A program made the translations under genes and the position numbers. A DNA stretch of 64,000 nt from Ectobius pallidus (taxonomy: Eukaryota > Arthropoda > Insecta > Blattodea > Ectobiidae): assembly GCA_964059195.1 (NCBI GenBank), contig CAXKWD010000009.1, positions 85,161,432 through 85,225,431 of the forward strand. The letters are read 5' to 3'. The notes beneath the pieces are model-generated. The model made no database searches, was not told where the DNA came from, and saw nothing but the letters and a program-made list of their open reading frames with translations. Positions 33,907-45,283 of this stretch are shown one piece after another; the stretch's first letter is position 1; every line of letters starts with the position of its first letter.

Positions 33907-34188
33907 CAGTGGTATTCATCAGACGTGGCAGTCCAAGCATGGATGCTCAGTAGATGCAGACGAGTCCAACAAACATTCGTACTGCATGGAGGGGTGTATG
34001 GGTTAGTTGTGTCGTTGCTTTCAGAGCGGTAAGATCGTTCAATACAGTGAAGAAACAAGAGACCTTGTTACAATCGCTTCTCCTCTCCCGCAAGAGCAGT
34101 TCAACATTCTTACCCCTCCCCATGATTCCTCCTACATGCGTCACCTCTCTCACGCGCATATGACTGCCAGGTCTGATGAATACCACTG
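33907..34188. mobile_element. TA-flanked MITE (Tc1/mariner-like ends)
   Basis: CAGTGGTATTCATCAGACGT on the left and its near reverse complement ending at 34188 form inverted ends of about 28 bp. TA at 33905-33906 and 34189-34190 fits the target duplication. The interior is 282 bp with no transposase. Frames across it are artefacts of the inverted ends. Confidence 0.9.
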
Positions 34189-34190
34189 TA

Positions 34191-34620
34191 CAGCAATACG
34201 TGGCACGGTAGTTTATATAGTCGCGTATAGATGTTTATGGGTGTCTATTTCTTTCTCTGTCCTACGTTTAGTGCCCATAATCTGCATTATACATACATTC
34301 CGTACCTTGCCTTTTATTTGTACATTAAAAAAAAAAAAAGGTCCCACTTTTTCAAAGGAAAAGAATAGTTGCAATGATTGGCATTTTTGTCATCATGTTG
34401 CGACACAGTACGTTCGTTGCCCTTTCGAGTCCCCATTTCCGTTTTGTTGTCTCTGGTTTATATAAGTAACCCCGGAACTTTTTACAAACACCATATTAGT
34501 GAGGTATAATGGATGGATACAAGTTTTTACGGTTTTAACATTTTAAATAATATTGATTATATCACTGCCTATATATGATAATATGTTAATCAATTATTGC
34601 ATTTGGTAGTAACTTAAGTG
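34191..34620. other. Unassigned sequence
   Basis: Nothing recognised. Confidence 0.35.
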
Positions 34621-34622
34621 TA

Positions 34623-34886
34623 CAGGTAGGGAAAAAAATAGTCGACCGACTCTTGTAGCTCATTTCAGAGCTTTGTGATACGTAAATAAATGCAAGAGAT
34701 GTAACGGAAACGTTTGTTTTCACAAGCAATGCAAAGTACGTGAAATTATTTCTCAATTGATTATCTATATTGTCTAGAACAAATTTCAATACATTCCCTG
34801 CTATGCTGTGAATGCCGCTAGGCATGCGCAGTGGCTCATATCGGTAACTTAGATATTTTAGTCGGTCCGCTTTTTTTCCCTACCTG
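34623..34886. mobile_element. TA-flanked MITE with CAGGTAGGG ends
   Basis: CAGGTAGGGAAAAAAATAG and the reverse complement near 34868-34886 form the ends. TA at 34621-34622 and 34887-34888 could be the duplication; the match runs on to TGTA/TACA outside. The 264-bp interior is non-coding. Confidence 0.88.
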
Positions 34887-34890
34887 TACA

Positions 34891-35855
34891 TAACAATTCT
34901 TAATTGGGATAACCTTCACTATAATGATATCCTACTTTTATTAAATCTATGTGACTTAACAAGTAACTGTAGAGAAAGCACAGTTCCTTAGTTGACATTT
35001 AATTTTCTTGTATGACGTCTTTGGTCTCTTTAAGTTTTTAACGAGGTATAAGGCAAATAGTTGATCTACTGTACTATCTCATGATGTCGATTGAGCTGAG
35101 CATTCCTGAATAATTGCATACGAGTGTCATCATTTCTGTAGGCTTACTAGATTAGTATGGACTTAAAACTGCCTTATTTTCCTACAAATTGTGCATTATG
35201 TACAAAGCACGCCAGAGTGTGTATGCATTTTCTTGCAAAACACATTCAGACTTGTAAACATAGATCACGAAGTCGTTTTATGCATAATTAACGCCGATGC
35301 TGTGGCCGTGAAAACCACATAATAACGTGCTTAGGGTCCCATGTGCAACTAGTTCTAAATTCTGTTGATCGCCTAACAACAAACACTAACAACTTCTTGC
35401 ACCCTCTCTTGTCTAGCGGGAGAGTTGTAAAATCAATAATTTAGCACTATGTGAACACAGGGTGGTTTGCTTCTTCCGGCATACGGACACACAGATGGGC
35501 GGACGGACAGACGTATGCGCATGGAGGGTTGGTCAGCCTCTAACATCAATACAGCGCCACGTGGAAACATTGTTGTAGGTGCTTCCCTAAAGTGCAGTAT
35601 CATTCGATGAATAACATTATAAATAGTAGGCGTAATATAAAGTCAAACCCAGGGTTTCCTAGGGAAAAAGTCACACAGAATTTGTTGTTCGGATGTTATG
35701 ATGTTTAGTTAGTGCCAGGTTCGTGTAGGTTTCATAGAACTTATAATTTGTGTAAACAATTATACTCCTTATACTCTGTCGACAGTCTCCTGGATATAAA
35801 TACTAGACATACGTGAAATTCTTGACTATTCTCGGTTATGGGATGTTATGGTTAT
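34891..35855. other. Unassigned sequence
   Basis: No gene or repeat partner recognised. A GGACGGACAGACG-type patch lies near 35500. Confidence 0.35.
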
Positions 35856-35859
35856 GTGG

Positions 35860-36010
35860 CTCTAGATGATCTTTATCCCTGAATGGACTAGGCCTACCAT
35901 CCGACAACTGCGTCATCTACCATAGGCATATGGCAGGATTAGGGACATGTGGTCAGCATACTGGCAACTACGGCCGTTGAAGGTGGTTCCCATGATTTCA
36001 GCTGCTACTT
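35860..36010 (-). mobile_element. SINE family B, 5'-truncated copy
   Basis: Reverse complement of the family body: CCCTGAATGGACTAGGCCTA, CATATGGCAGGATTAGGGAC and CGGCCGTTGAAGGTGG match 29887-30140. The tRNA-like head is absent. Confidence 0.75.
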
Positions 36011-36117
36011 AGTCATACTCATAAGTGAAGGAACGTTAATTATGAATACAAAAATGTTTCCTTTAACTAAAATTTTACAATAACACTCTTTACGACAGTC
36101 CGCGATTTATTCATCAC

Positions 36118-36664
36118 CAGGGCCCGGATTCTAATTACCTAAAATTGTTTGAAAAATGACCTATAAAATGACCCTGAATGTTAAAGAAAATGACTTAATA
36201 ATTACAAAGAATGACCTAAAAACTTATATTTTATTTTTAAAAATTATTACTGTGCACACAAAGATATAGACTAATTTGTGCATATTTGTAAAGACTGTAA
36301 ATCTAGGAAGGATGTTGTAAGTCTAAAAACTTATTTCTTGATTGTAACATTTGTGAAAAAAGTAAGAAAATTGTTTTTAAAGTAGATTCTACAAAAATGT
36401 TGCATTATAGTAACCTAGTCATTTATTTAAAGTAAATGCTTGAAAATGACAAAATAAGGAAGCAAATGACACGAAAATGACAAAATAATGACGTAAAATT
36501 GAAATAAATGCCCTAAAAATATAAAATTGCATAACATGACAAAAAATGACCTAATAAAAATGCATTTCTATAATCTAGAGGCCATGAGTAGGATTTATCT
36601 ACAAGTTGGCAATGTCTAGGTCGCATCAATAAAAAGATGACATGTCATTAGAATCCGGGCCCTG
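36118..36664. mobile_element. hAT-like non-autonomous element, family 3
   Basis: Ends CAGGGCCCGGATTCTAAT and its exact reverse complement are flanked by a perfect 8-bp duplication TTCATCAC (36110-36117 and 36665-36672). The 547-bp interior has many short AAAATGAC and ATGACCTAAAA motifs near both ends, the sort of subterminal repeats hAT transposases bind. No coding capacity. Confidence 0.95.
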
Positions 36665-36709
36665 TTCATCACCGATAGAAGAAAATTTAATTATTCTGCA
36701 TCATTTTGT

Positions 36710-37045
36710 CTAAAAGCTTGGGAGTATTGTGGGTCGCATTCTGATTTGTGTTTTCTGAGTCGGAGGCAGGGCATCCCAGTTTAACCATTGGTTGTCTATC
36801 ATAATTTTCTGATAGCCTACCTGTGTGTCTTTTCTTTTCTCTTTTTCTTCTCTTGCACGCCTTCTTAGGAAGCTCTGAATTTCTCTTACTTGCCTTGTTA
36901 GGTCGATATCTATGTAACAATCTTGACCTTTCAGTTTGTTTTTGTTTTTCATTACGGATATTTTATCTTCAAAGTTGTTAAATTCCACCCTCGTAGTCCT
37001 TTTCCGGTGCTGTCCTTCCCGATGCTCTCTTGAATTCTTCTTTGC
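36710..37045 (-). pseudogene. LINE ORF1-like (L1-type RNA-binding) fragment
   Basis: The minus-strand frame has VEFNNFEDKISVMKNKNKLK, CYIDIDLTRQVREIQSFLRR and an ending QWLNWDA. The order matches the conserved stretch of L1-like ORF1 and related insect LINE proteins: strand, basic linker, 'I-D-x-D-L-T', a helix of charged residues, then a W-containing end. It begins without an ATG and stops soon after, so it is a fragment of a larger ORF that would bind element RNA. No reverse transcriptase follows. The match is from memory of the family pattern. Confidence 0.55.
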
Positions 37046-38855
37046 AGCCTATTTTCTCTCGAATGTTTAGAATATCATTATTATAGGGTTGCCAGATTGT
37101 GTAATTGAGAAGCCGGGATACTTCTAAAATTTAATCAAAAGAAGAACCAACGATGTTATGCAAAATAAACTATGCCTCCCTTTTTGTCCTATCTCTAACA
37201 AAAGTAAATATAAAAAGTTATGAAAAATATAAACAATATTAAACGAGACAGAAGAGAGGTATTTACTTAGCAAAGAGAATGACGAATGACCTGTGAATGA
37301 AGCAAAGTAACACAGTCTTAGCTTCCATTTTTAAAAACAAAACATATTTAACATTAAAGTTTACAGGCCTAATTTCCGGTCATTTCCGTTAATTTTTTTA
37401 AATTCCTTCCGAACTTAACACTTGAAAATGAGGACAGGTCCGTGAAAATTAGAACCTAGGCCTTAAAGTCAAACACTATCTTCAAAGGAAATCCTATGGA
37501 GATGGTGTTGTTTGACTGTAAGGCCTCGCTACATGACAATACTAATTGCTGAATAGGTAAAACATCTTTCAGACAATTGCTAATCAGGTGTGACAACATT
37601 TCTTTCGAAAGTATTAGTGTCAATTGGCCGGGAATTGTATATTTTTTCACTTTATTGGTGAGTACCTATAGGCCTACCGTACTCTTTTTATCACCATGGA
37701 AGGATGTGAGTTTTAATCACTCGTTCATGTCTCCGATTGCAATCCTTTTGGTAACACAGCTAAGCGATGTGATAAGGTTTTATAGAATCATTCATACTGG
37801 TATTAGTGATTTCTTTTTATAAGCGACTTGATTGAATGCAACAATAGTTACTGCATTCATCACCTTCACTGCAGCCCTTGGATAGAAATTAATGCCAAAT
37901 CATGAAAACGACATGAACTACTGCATTGATCAGCAACTGAGAGATAAAACCAATGGTAGTGAATAAAACATTGTGTGAAGATAAAAATCTGCTGTGGGGT
38001 GGAAATCAAAGGAATTTGAGTCAGCAGCAGGTCCTGATTATAACCAGATGCTTTCAAGAGCAGATTGCTGCCCTATGTTTGTCAGCAAAACTGGCCCTAA
38101 TGTGCGCTCTGCTCTGGCTGCATTTGTGTAGAGTCAACAGAGAAGGCCTTAAGTCGTCATTTATTTGAATGTTTTTGTTTACTTGTACATATTTAGTTCT
38201 TCTTCTTCTGCCTATCCATTAATGGATGTTGGCGACCACATGATGCATCTTCATTCTATGAACCACAGTATGTAATAGTTGATCTACCCTTGGTAATCCT
38301 GTCCACTGCTTAATGTTATTCAGCCAAGATATTCTTTTTCGCCCTCTTCTTCTTTTACCTTCTATTTTCCCTTCTATTATCAACTATAGAAGCATATATT
38401 TAGTATTCCCTAATAGATGTCCTAAGTATGCAGTTTTTCTTCTTTTAAAAATTCTTAGTATTTCTCTTTGTTTGTGTAACCGTTGCAATATATTTAGTTC
38501 AGATGGGGAATATATTCCTGGCACTAACTCCAGCACGCAAGCATTTAAACTGTCTCCTTGAGAGTGAAAAACGGTTCCTCACACCGGATTCCTCAGGTGA
38601 AATGTAACACAAAATGTAAATCCATACTTCAAAACAATAAGTAGGGAAGTAGCCAAAATAATATCTAAAACAGAAAACAGTAGTTTTGATACAAACTGAT
38701 TAAAATTTTTTAGGATTTCTTATGGTACATTCTACATCGGGGAAGTTTTTGTGGTGAGCGGTTCTTCTAGAACGGGGGTAGCCAACTTCTTTACACGAGG
38801 TCAATATATGTGTGTTGACGCCACGAACTGCACATTTTAATAATGCAATAAAATC
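37046..38855. other. Unassigned sequence
   Basis: Open frames of 60-82 codons at 37577, 37953 and 38313 have no recognised domain. The text near 38775 (GGGGGTAGCCAACTTC) resembles a hAT-like end, but no partner end was found. Confidence 0.35.
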
Positions 38856-38859
38856 ATTA

Positions 38860-39240
38860 TTTAAAATTAGGCTTTATAAGATTGTGTGGGGGACGGGAAA
38901 TGTCTGTACGCGCGATAACTCAAATACGCTTTATCGGATTTTCATGAAACTTGGTATACGCATTTATGACGTCCATGGGAAGAAGCCTATTGATATTGGA
39001 CTAAACCGATTGAACGATACCGGAGTAATGTACTAATTTAATGCCTATTTTAAGGTAATATACAATAGATCTTTGTTCTTCCGTAAGCCCTGCTTAATGA
39101 ATCGATCTGGTGCTTAGCTCGAAAATCAATTTTAAAAAAAACTTATTTTCTGCATATTATAATTGCAATAGCACTGATTAAATCAAAGCATTCTGGCACT
39201 TTGTTACATCAGTTTACCTGATTTTGTTATCTATTAAAAT
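38860..39240 (+). mobile_element. Repeat Z, shorter copy
   Basis: Contains GATTGTGTGGGGGACGGGAA, one module with ACTCAAATACGCTTTATCGG and ATGAAACTTGGTATACGCAT, then TCTTCCGTAAGCCCTGCTTA and GGCACTTTGTTACATCAGTT. These segments recur in the same order at 49155-50095. The class is unassigned. Confidence 0.75.
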
Positions 39241-39404
39241 GCAGTACACTTCAAGAAGAACACATTTTGGATGCAGTAAAATTATTTAAAATTCTGAACA
39301 CATTGATGATATCACTTTTTTGGATACAGTAAAATTTATATTTATTAAAATTCAGAACACATTAATGGGAGCATTTGTTTTTTGATGCAGTAAAATTATT
39401 TTTT
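39241..39404 (+). repeat. Three short repeats with GATGCAGTAAAATTATTT
   Basis: TTTGGATGCAGTAAAATTAT recurs near 39269, 39315 and 39378, each followed by an AATTCxGAACACATT segment: a decayed tandem array of about 55-60 bp units. Confidence 0.65.
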
Positions 39405-39590
39405 ATGGTTATTTAATGGCGGTATGTACTGCTACTTCGACCTATATCGTCGAAAGTGTGTCGGAATTTTGTCCCACAAGAATTATTTTACATGCCTGTA
39501 AATCTGCAGACACAAGATCGAGCTCACGATCTTGGGCACATAAAACCAGCACTGGTAAAAACTGCGCCACCCAGGCCAATGTTATTAATA
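39405..39590 (-). mobile_element. tRNA-derived SINE, family D, minus-strand copy
   Basis: On the minus strand a tRNA-like head (CTGGGTGGCGCAGTTTTTAC, B-box-like GAGCTCGATCTTG) leads into GCATGTAAAATAATTCTTGT, ACAAAATTCCGACAC and CATTAAATAACC, matching 45028-45255. The plus-strand frame is an antisense artefact. Confidence 0.7.
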
Positions 39591-39666
39591 GGCTAAGGTA
39601 GCTAATTTCATACATTTACTTATGTGTAAAGTAAGTCAGGTGGAGATGCACTTGTCAGATAGCAAT

Positions 39667-39707
<41 letters not shown>

Positions 39708-39720
39708 TAATAATAATAAA
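39667..39720. repeat. AAT microsatellite
   Basis: Tandem AAT with one AAC interruption. Confidence 0.95.
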
Positions 39721-40120
39721 TGACAGACACCTCTAGACCGTATGAACAGATAACAGACATAATGGAGCAATAGGCACAGGTTTACAAATACCATAATCTG
39801 AAGTCTCAGTGCGAGGAGATTTTATTATAATTTAATTTCAAGGTCAGTTTTCTTTATATAATTTTTGTAATTTCAAGATAGGATGAAAGTGAAGGTATTC
39901 TTTCAATTGGAAGCGTTAATGGCTTGACAACTGATATTGATCGTAAATATTTTTTAAATTATGCATTGGGGTGAATCTGTATTATATCGTATGGACCTAC
40001 TACAATATTTCATAAAAAATACAAGGCAGGGAAATTAAAATTAAATATATATATTTAATTTATTGAAATATTTTAAAACTATATACAACGTTGTAAATGC
40101 ATTAGCAAAAATCAAACGTA
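39721..40120. other. Unassigned sequence
   Basis: Nothing recognised. A short AT palindrome (AATTAAATATATATATTTAATT, shortened) lies near 40040. Confidence 0.35.
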
Positions 40121-40124
40121 ATTC

Positions 40125-40200
40125 ACCAGGGATCTAACTCGGGACAGTTCCGCCCAGATTGTTAACCACTGAGCTGCTGAGTACAGCGGGAGTTGTGCTT
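40125..40200 (-). mobile_element. tRNA-like SINE head
   Basis: On the minus strand: A-box CAGCTCAGTGGTTAACAATC and B-box-like GAGTTAGATCCCTGG at tRNA spacing. The 3' body could not be followed. A TA microsatellite lies at 40287-40322 on the other side. Confidence 0.55.
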
Positions 40201-40322
40201 CAATATTGCAATATTGTGTTGTGAATCTTCGTCTTCAAACATTTAAATTAAAAGCTTTGGTATGAGGTAATGAGACTTTTTAAATAAATAAATAAATATA
40301 TATATATATATATATATATAAT

Positions 40323-41640
40323 GCTGATCAGTTGGAATAACAGTATCTTTCTTTCAGTACCCTCGTTCAACAAAACAACATGAATATAAATAGTTCAAGG
40401 TCTAAAATTGTTTGCGGAAGGACGGACGGACAAATGAGTGGAAGCAACAGAATTTCATTGTATAATTTCTCCGGAATAGTAAACAGACTGATAACATAAT
40501 ATGCACATATTTTGTAAAGGACCCCAATATTAATTTCGGTTTCATCGATTCGACAGATCGTACTCCACAAATATTTTTATAAAGGCAACCTGTTGGATAG
40601 ATTGACAGGAACTAATGACCAACATCTGCATCGACAGATAGAAATTACTTTTCCAGTCAGTAGTTATTGGTGGTACATTTCATGAATACAAGATAGAGCA
40701 CATTCACACGTACACCTGCAATTTCAACATGCTTTCATTTCATTTCGTCCCTCACAGTTTAATCTGTTATCGAATTATCATTATTGCCAATCGTCTGAAT
40801 GTGAATTAAATTCCCCCCTTCAGATTGACAGTAATTACTCGGAGTACGAGATTAATTACTGTACCGCTTACAATTGCAAAGAGGTGTGCTGATGAGGCGA
40901 AATGGTTAGCTGGAAAAATGTTAAAAAGCCATCATGCTGTCATCTACCAAAACATCTTAAGCCCGTGAAATCAGTGGTATTTTTGTCTGTATCGGCAAAA
41001 TAAAGATAGCAGCTACGAAAAATATAAAAATATAAATAGTATTCTGGCATAATAATAGGGTAATAATACTAATAATAATGTTAATGCTCCATTAAAAGAC
41101 AAAATATGCATGAAAATTTGATGACCTGAAATTTGTTATTCAGTGCATAATCTATTTCAGCGATAGGACGAATGCTGTATATAAAGTGATAGTTTTACAT
41201 TTTATAATGCAATAAATAGGCCTATATATTTTTAATATGATTTATTTTTAGTCGCTTTGACTCATGGGAGTCTAATTGCGACTGTACATTTACATATAAT
41301 AACCAGTTATGAATATTAGAACAATGTTAACTCAGAGTTTTACAAATGATGATATAACTTTTAAATTTTACTATAAACTAGAAATAATATAACGTTTTTG
41401 TACATTTTTACATTATTAAGAACTTGTAAGTTGTCTGTTGTCTTGTAATACAATCAATATTGATATTGTAATTAGATATAAATAGTGTTACTTCGTCTTC
41501 AGCAAGAATACTGGAACCAAAAGATTATGAATTTAGTTAACGTTATATTGGTGAGATAAATATACATTGAAAACTATTTTTTTATAGAGCTTCCGGATAA
41601 CCTATATTAAGTGCCTTTCCGTTATTAGCTAAGATGTACC
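40323..41640. other. Unassigned sequence
   Basis: No recognised protein, tRNA-like or inverted-end structure. Confidence 0.4.
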
Positions 41641-41646
41641 AGCCTT

Positions 41647-41928
41647 ATTGACAAACTTCAGAGTGCTCATAATGCTTGTGTTAGTTTTACCTATAATATC
41701 AGAGGATTTGACCATGTGACGCCGTCTTTTCAAACCTTGTCATGGATGCGCCTCAAACAACGAAGAATGGTCCATTATCTTATTTTCCTTCATAACATAC
41801 TTCTCCTTATTTACAATCTAAGTGCGTCAGTCCCTCGCTTTTGGAATTCGTTGCCTTGTCATATCAGAGACAGTCGAAATGTACCACAATATAGAAATAA
41901 ATTGAATATACATTTTATTAACCATTAA
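41647..41928 (+). pseudogene. LINE ORF2 C-terminal fragment
   Basis: The plus-strand frame reads LIDKLQSAHNACVSFTYNIR, SLSWMRLKQRRMVHYLIFLH and SVPRFWNSLPCHIRDS, ending INH-stop. This order (Q-x-A-H-N-A-C-V-R-F, W-L-x-L-K-x-R-R, S-x-P-R-L-W-N-S-L-P) is the conserved C-terminal part after the reverse transcriptase in many arthropod non-LTR retrotransposons. The spacer usually found between LHNIL and SVPRFWN is much shorter, pointing to an internal deletion. No reverse transcriptase domain is upstream, so the insertion was 5'-truncated. Confidence 0.75.
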
Positions 41929-42078
41929 TTTTGTTTCAGTTTAGTTTGTCAAACTTGCGATTAAATCCTTGTATTTTATTGTCTGTAGCATGTTTAGTTT
42001 TAATTTCTAATTGATCAAATGTATAGTGTTACTGGTGCAGTGGGAGAAAAGTCCTAGTGACCTTAACTTTGCCAGTAT

Positions 42079-42088
42079 AAATAATAAC

Positions 42089-42131
<43 letters not shown>
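42079..42131. repeat. AAT microsatellite
   Basis: Tandem AAT, about 16 units. Confidence 0.95.
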
Positions 42132-42444
42132 TAGTTATTTTACAGTGCTGTGAAATCTCAGAGAGTTATTATTCCAGACGGTTACTATCTGTGCGTTAAC
42201 AGGTGAAAGTGGCATAAATGTTTCTTTTCTTGTTGAAATTCTAATATATATATATATATTAACTCCGTGTTAAGACTGAGTAAGGTTTTGTTGGTTTTCC
42301 CTCGTTTTCATGCTCTTTTTTTGAAATCCAATTCAGGGCTCTGGTACAAAGGATTTTTTTTGTAGGAAAATTTGGAACGAAGCACACTTGGCTACTTTAT
42401 AAATAAGTAACGGTTCCGGTCAATGAAACTGTAAATAACTGAAA

Positions 42445-42572
42445 TGGTCGATATGTTGACCAGTGCCCCCATCTTGCCATCTGCCAGTGAAGTTGAATGA
42501 TGAATATATTTAGCACCGGTTGTATGTTACGGCATATACCACCAAGGATGTGGTGCCGTGGAATATGGTTTT
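42445..42572 (+). mobile_element. SINE family B, old copy
   Basis: Decayed match: ATGTTGACCAGTGCCCCCAT, TGCCATCTGCC, then CCGGTTGTATG and GGATGTGGTGCCGTGGAAT line up with the body and 3' end of the family at 46490-46625. Confidence 0.5.
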
Positions 42573-44138
42573 GAGTGTATTAATTCCCATACAATTTACT
42601 TAAACGTTATAGATATGCCCTTATACAATATACTCTTAAGCCGTGGTAAGGTTGTAGAACTATTTATTGAAATAACTTCTAAACATTTCAAGTTAAGTCA
42701 GAAAACAAAGTTTCTTAGGTGTACAATACATTTCTTTCCCTGCTCCCCCCCCCCCCCCCTTCACATACACGCATCTTATATATTTTTTCCTTCGTTTGTT
42801 GTTGCGGAACTTATTTCTAAACGCTAGAGTATAACCGTATTATAACTCAATGCTAGTGCGGCAACATCTCCTACAAACGTGTACTGCGTGTAGTCTCCTC
42901 AGAATTCTGCAGGTGCTATTATGATTAAAAGCAGGAAAGATCGTGTTTACAGCTAAATTAATACCAGGAAAGAAGTTGCGCCATATGTGCATCTGACTCT
43001 GTTTTGTTATTTCACTGTCTTATACATAATTCATGGCAACACATATGACTTAAACTCCAGTTAAAGGTTTAATGCGATAATGGTACATTGGATAAAATGC
43101 GATTGCCGTCATAGCTGGAGCAATTAAAATAAAATGAAATATTACGTATTACAAACACTAGTGGTTTAACACTCTAGCAAGGGTTAAAATAATATTTTTC
43201 ACAAAGTTCAATCTGTTAAAAAAAATGTTACGCGAAACAGCTATATTGCTTTCTTTATCCAAACAATGGATCTTGCCATTTTCACGCTACTCAAAGTAGA
43301 TGGCCGCACTGCGGGTGTGCACCTTCAGTTATTTCACCCTCGTGCAAAGCAACATGGTTGTATTTATGCCAAGATTGTGGATCAGATAGCTTATTGTGAC
43401 ATTTTCTGCTAAGAAATGGATCAAATGGAAGTTCCAGGTCTTGCATCTAATGTAGTTAGAACATTTTCTTTTGTGAAAATCCCAATAAACCAAATTTCCT
43501 TCATGTAAAATAATAGCATTGACAATAAAACAACGTCGTAGATTCGCACTACATCTTCACCTCTACAATAAACTTTTGTTTTGATAAGTGTTTTCTTTTT
43601 CGATGGGACAGACGAAAGTAGTTATTTATAAAACAAATGGTAAAAAAGTTTTTTTTGTGAGTAGATATGTATCCTACTATGTTTTAAACGGCCGTTAATA
43701 TTTGTGATGTAATAATTTTATGCTGCCATTTTGGAAGTCTTCCAGCTGTCCGTAAGCTTTCCTACCATTTGCGCAGACAGAGGTTATTAATTTTTCTGGT
43801 GCATGGCTGCCAATATAAGGGATGGAGTAGACAACGCTTTTCAGCTACCACCATGATTATTTTTGCGACCACCGTGATAAATTTAATATTTAAACATAAA
43901 AGACGTAATGAATTTTCAGTTTTTATTCAACAGAGTGTATTTCATAATTACTTGCAAATATTCTTAACTAAAAGAGTGTTTTCCGTGTGAATGAAATCAT
44001 AGTTGGTGACGTGGAGTACCATAAAGATTTTATAACATTAGTGCAATAACGTGCAACTTTCATTTCGTTGTCTTTGGATAGGAAATTCTACTATTAATTC
44101 AAGGGTTCTAAAAAGGCATCTTTTCTGAAGTAAAACGA
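42573..44138. other. Unassigned sequence
   Basis: Contains a C homopolymer near 42747. Frames at 42558-42827 and 43769-43990 have no recognised domain. Confidence 0.4.
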
Positions 44139-44139
44139 T

Positions 44140-44773
44140 CTCATCCATAAAGTAAGTTCCTCTGGGACCGTGTACAAAAAAAAAAAAAAAACACAATATC
44201 ATGGAAACGTTTATTGCAACAGATACTGCAAGTGTTCAGCTATTTCTCAAAATATTCGCTACTGGAATTGACCAACTTTTGAATTCCTATGTCATAGAAG
44301 ACTGCTGCCTGGGATTTGAGTCACGGTGTGACAACCATCTCCGCTTCTCTGTCATTTCTTGAGTTATAGGAAGAGATGGAAATCACGGGGAGCGAGGTCC
44401 GGGCTGTAGGGTGGGTGAATGTTTAAACACCTCCTAGTCGAATTTCTGCAGGAAGCTTGCTGGGAGGTGTTTAAAAATCCACCCTACAACCCGGATCTCG
44501 CTCCCATTGACTTCCATTTTCCTACAAAAAATGACAGAGAATGACAAAGAGGCGAACATGGTTGCCACGCGATGGTTCAAATCCCAAGCGGCAGACTTCT
44601 CCGACACAGGTATTCAAACGTTGGTCCCACGATATGAAAAATAACTCAGTTCCTGTGGCGAATACGTTGAAAAATAGCTGAACACTTGCAGTATCTGTTG
44701 CAATAAACATTTCCATGAAATTGTGTTTTGTTCCTGTAAACGGGCCCAGGGAAACATTTTATGGACGACACTC
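44140..44773. mobile_element. Palindromic mariner: two 3' ends head to head
   Basis: The right half encodes, with breaks, PPYNPDLAPIDFHF and SQAADFSDTGIQTLVPRYEK, the C-terminal third of a mariner transposase. The left half is an inverted, diverged copy of the same region (CAGGCAGCAGTCTTCTATGA on the minus strand). The halves meet near 44420-44440 at the repeated GGAGGTGTTTAAA. The outer ends TCATCCATAAAGTAAGTTCC and TCGTCCATAAAATGTTTCCC are the same mariner terminal repeat, both facing out. The two halves differ at many sites, so the palindrome is old. No functional protein. The minus-strand frame at 44522-44716 is an artefact. Confidence 0.8.
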
Positions 44774-44825
44774 GCATTTTTTTATGATTTCATTAATTAA
44801 TAAATTAAATTATATCATTGCAGGA

Positions 44826-44896
44826 AACTCGAATTTCAGGGTAGAGAACAATACTTTCTCTATCTACAATACCTATGGTAAGGTAGAGAGAATAAA
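44826..44896 (+). mobile_element. Repeat X, right-end fragment
   Basis: AACTCGAATTTCAGGGTAGA then CAATACTTTCTCTATCTACA and AATACCTATGGTAAGGTAGA is a decayed copy of the X right end. Confidence 0.65.
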
Positions 44897-45027
44897 TGTA
44901 AGAACCTATACGTCTGATCATAAAGTATTTTTACAATTAATTTGTTAATGCATAAACCTGTATATACCTATTGTTGATTGTGCCTCTAACAGATACGAAT
45001 ACCGGGATAAATCCTTTTGGCGAAGTC

Positions 45028-45255
45028 TGTCGGCCCTTTTTAGCATAGCCAGTATCACGCTGGCTCTTTCTGCCGGGTTCAATCCCGGCTCAGGTCGATG
45101 GCATTTATGTGTGCGTAATTAATGTGACAGGCCTATGTCTGTAGATTACAGGAATGTAAAAGAACTCCTGCGGGACAAAATTTTGGCTCACCGGCGACGG
45201 TCACAGGCTTAAGTTACAGTACATCCCTGTCGTTAAATAACAATAAAAACCAAAC
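45028..45255 (+). mobile_element. tRNA-derived SINE, family D, longest copy
   Basis: A tRNA-like head (TAGCATAGCCAGTATCACGC, B-box GGGTTCAATCCCGG) is followed by TGTCTGTAGATTACAGGAAT, TAAAAGAACTCCTGCGGGAC and the 3' end TCCCTGTCGTTAAATAACAA. This is the reference for the partial copies at 26281 and 39405. Confidence 0.85.
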
Positions 45256-45283
45256 CTATAAAGTCGGCCGTTGCATAAAGGGA

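Noticed and set aside
33947..34465. Overlapping frames up to 152 codons
   Set aside because: They cross a MITE with inverted ends and show no recognised domain or codon bias.
38775..38800. GGGGGTAGCCAACTTC as a hAT-like end
   Set aside because: No inverted partner or 8-bp duplication could be found.
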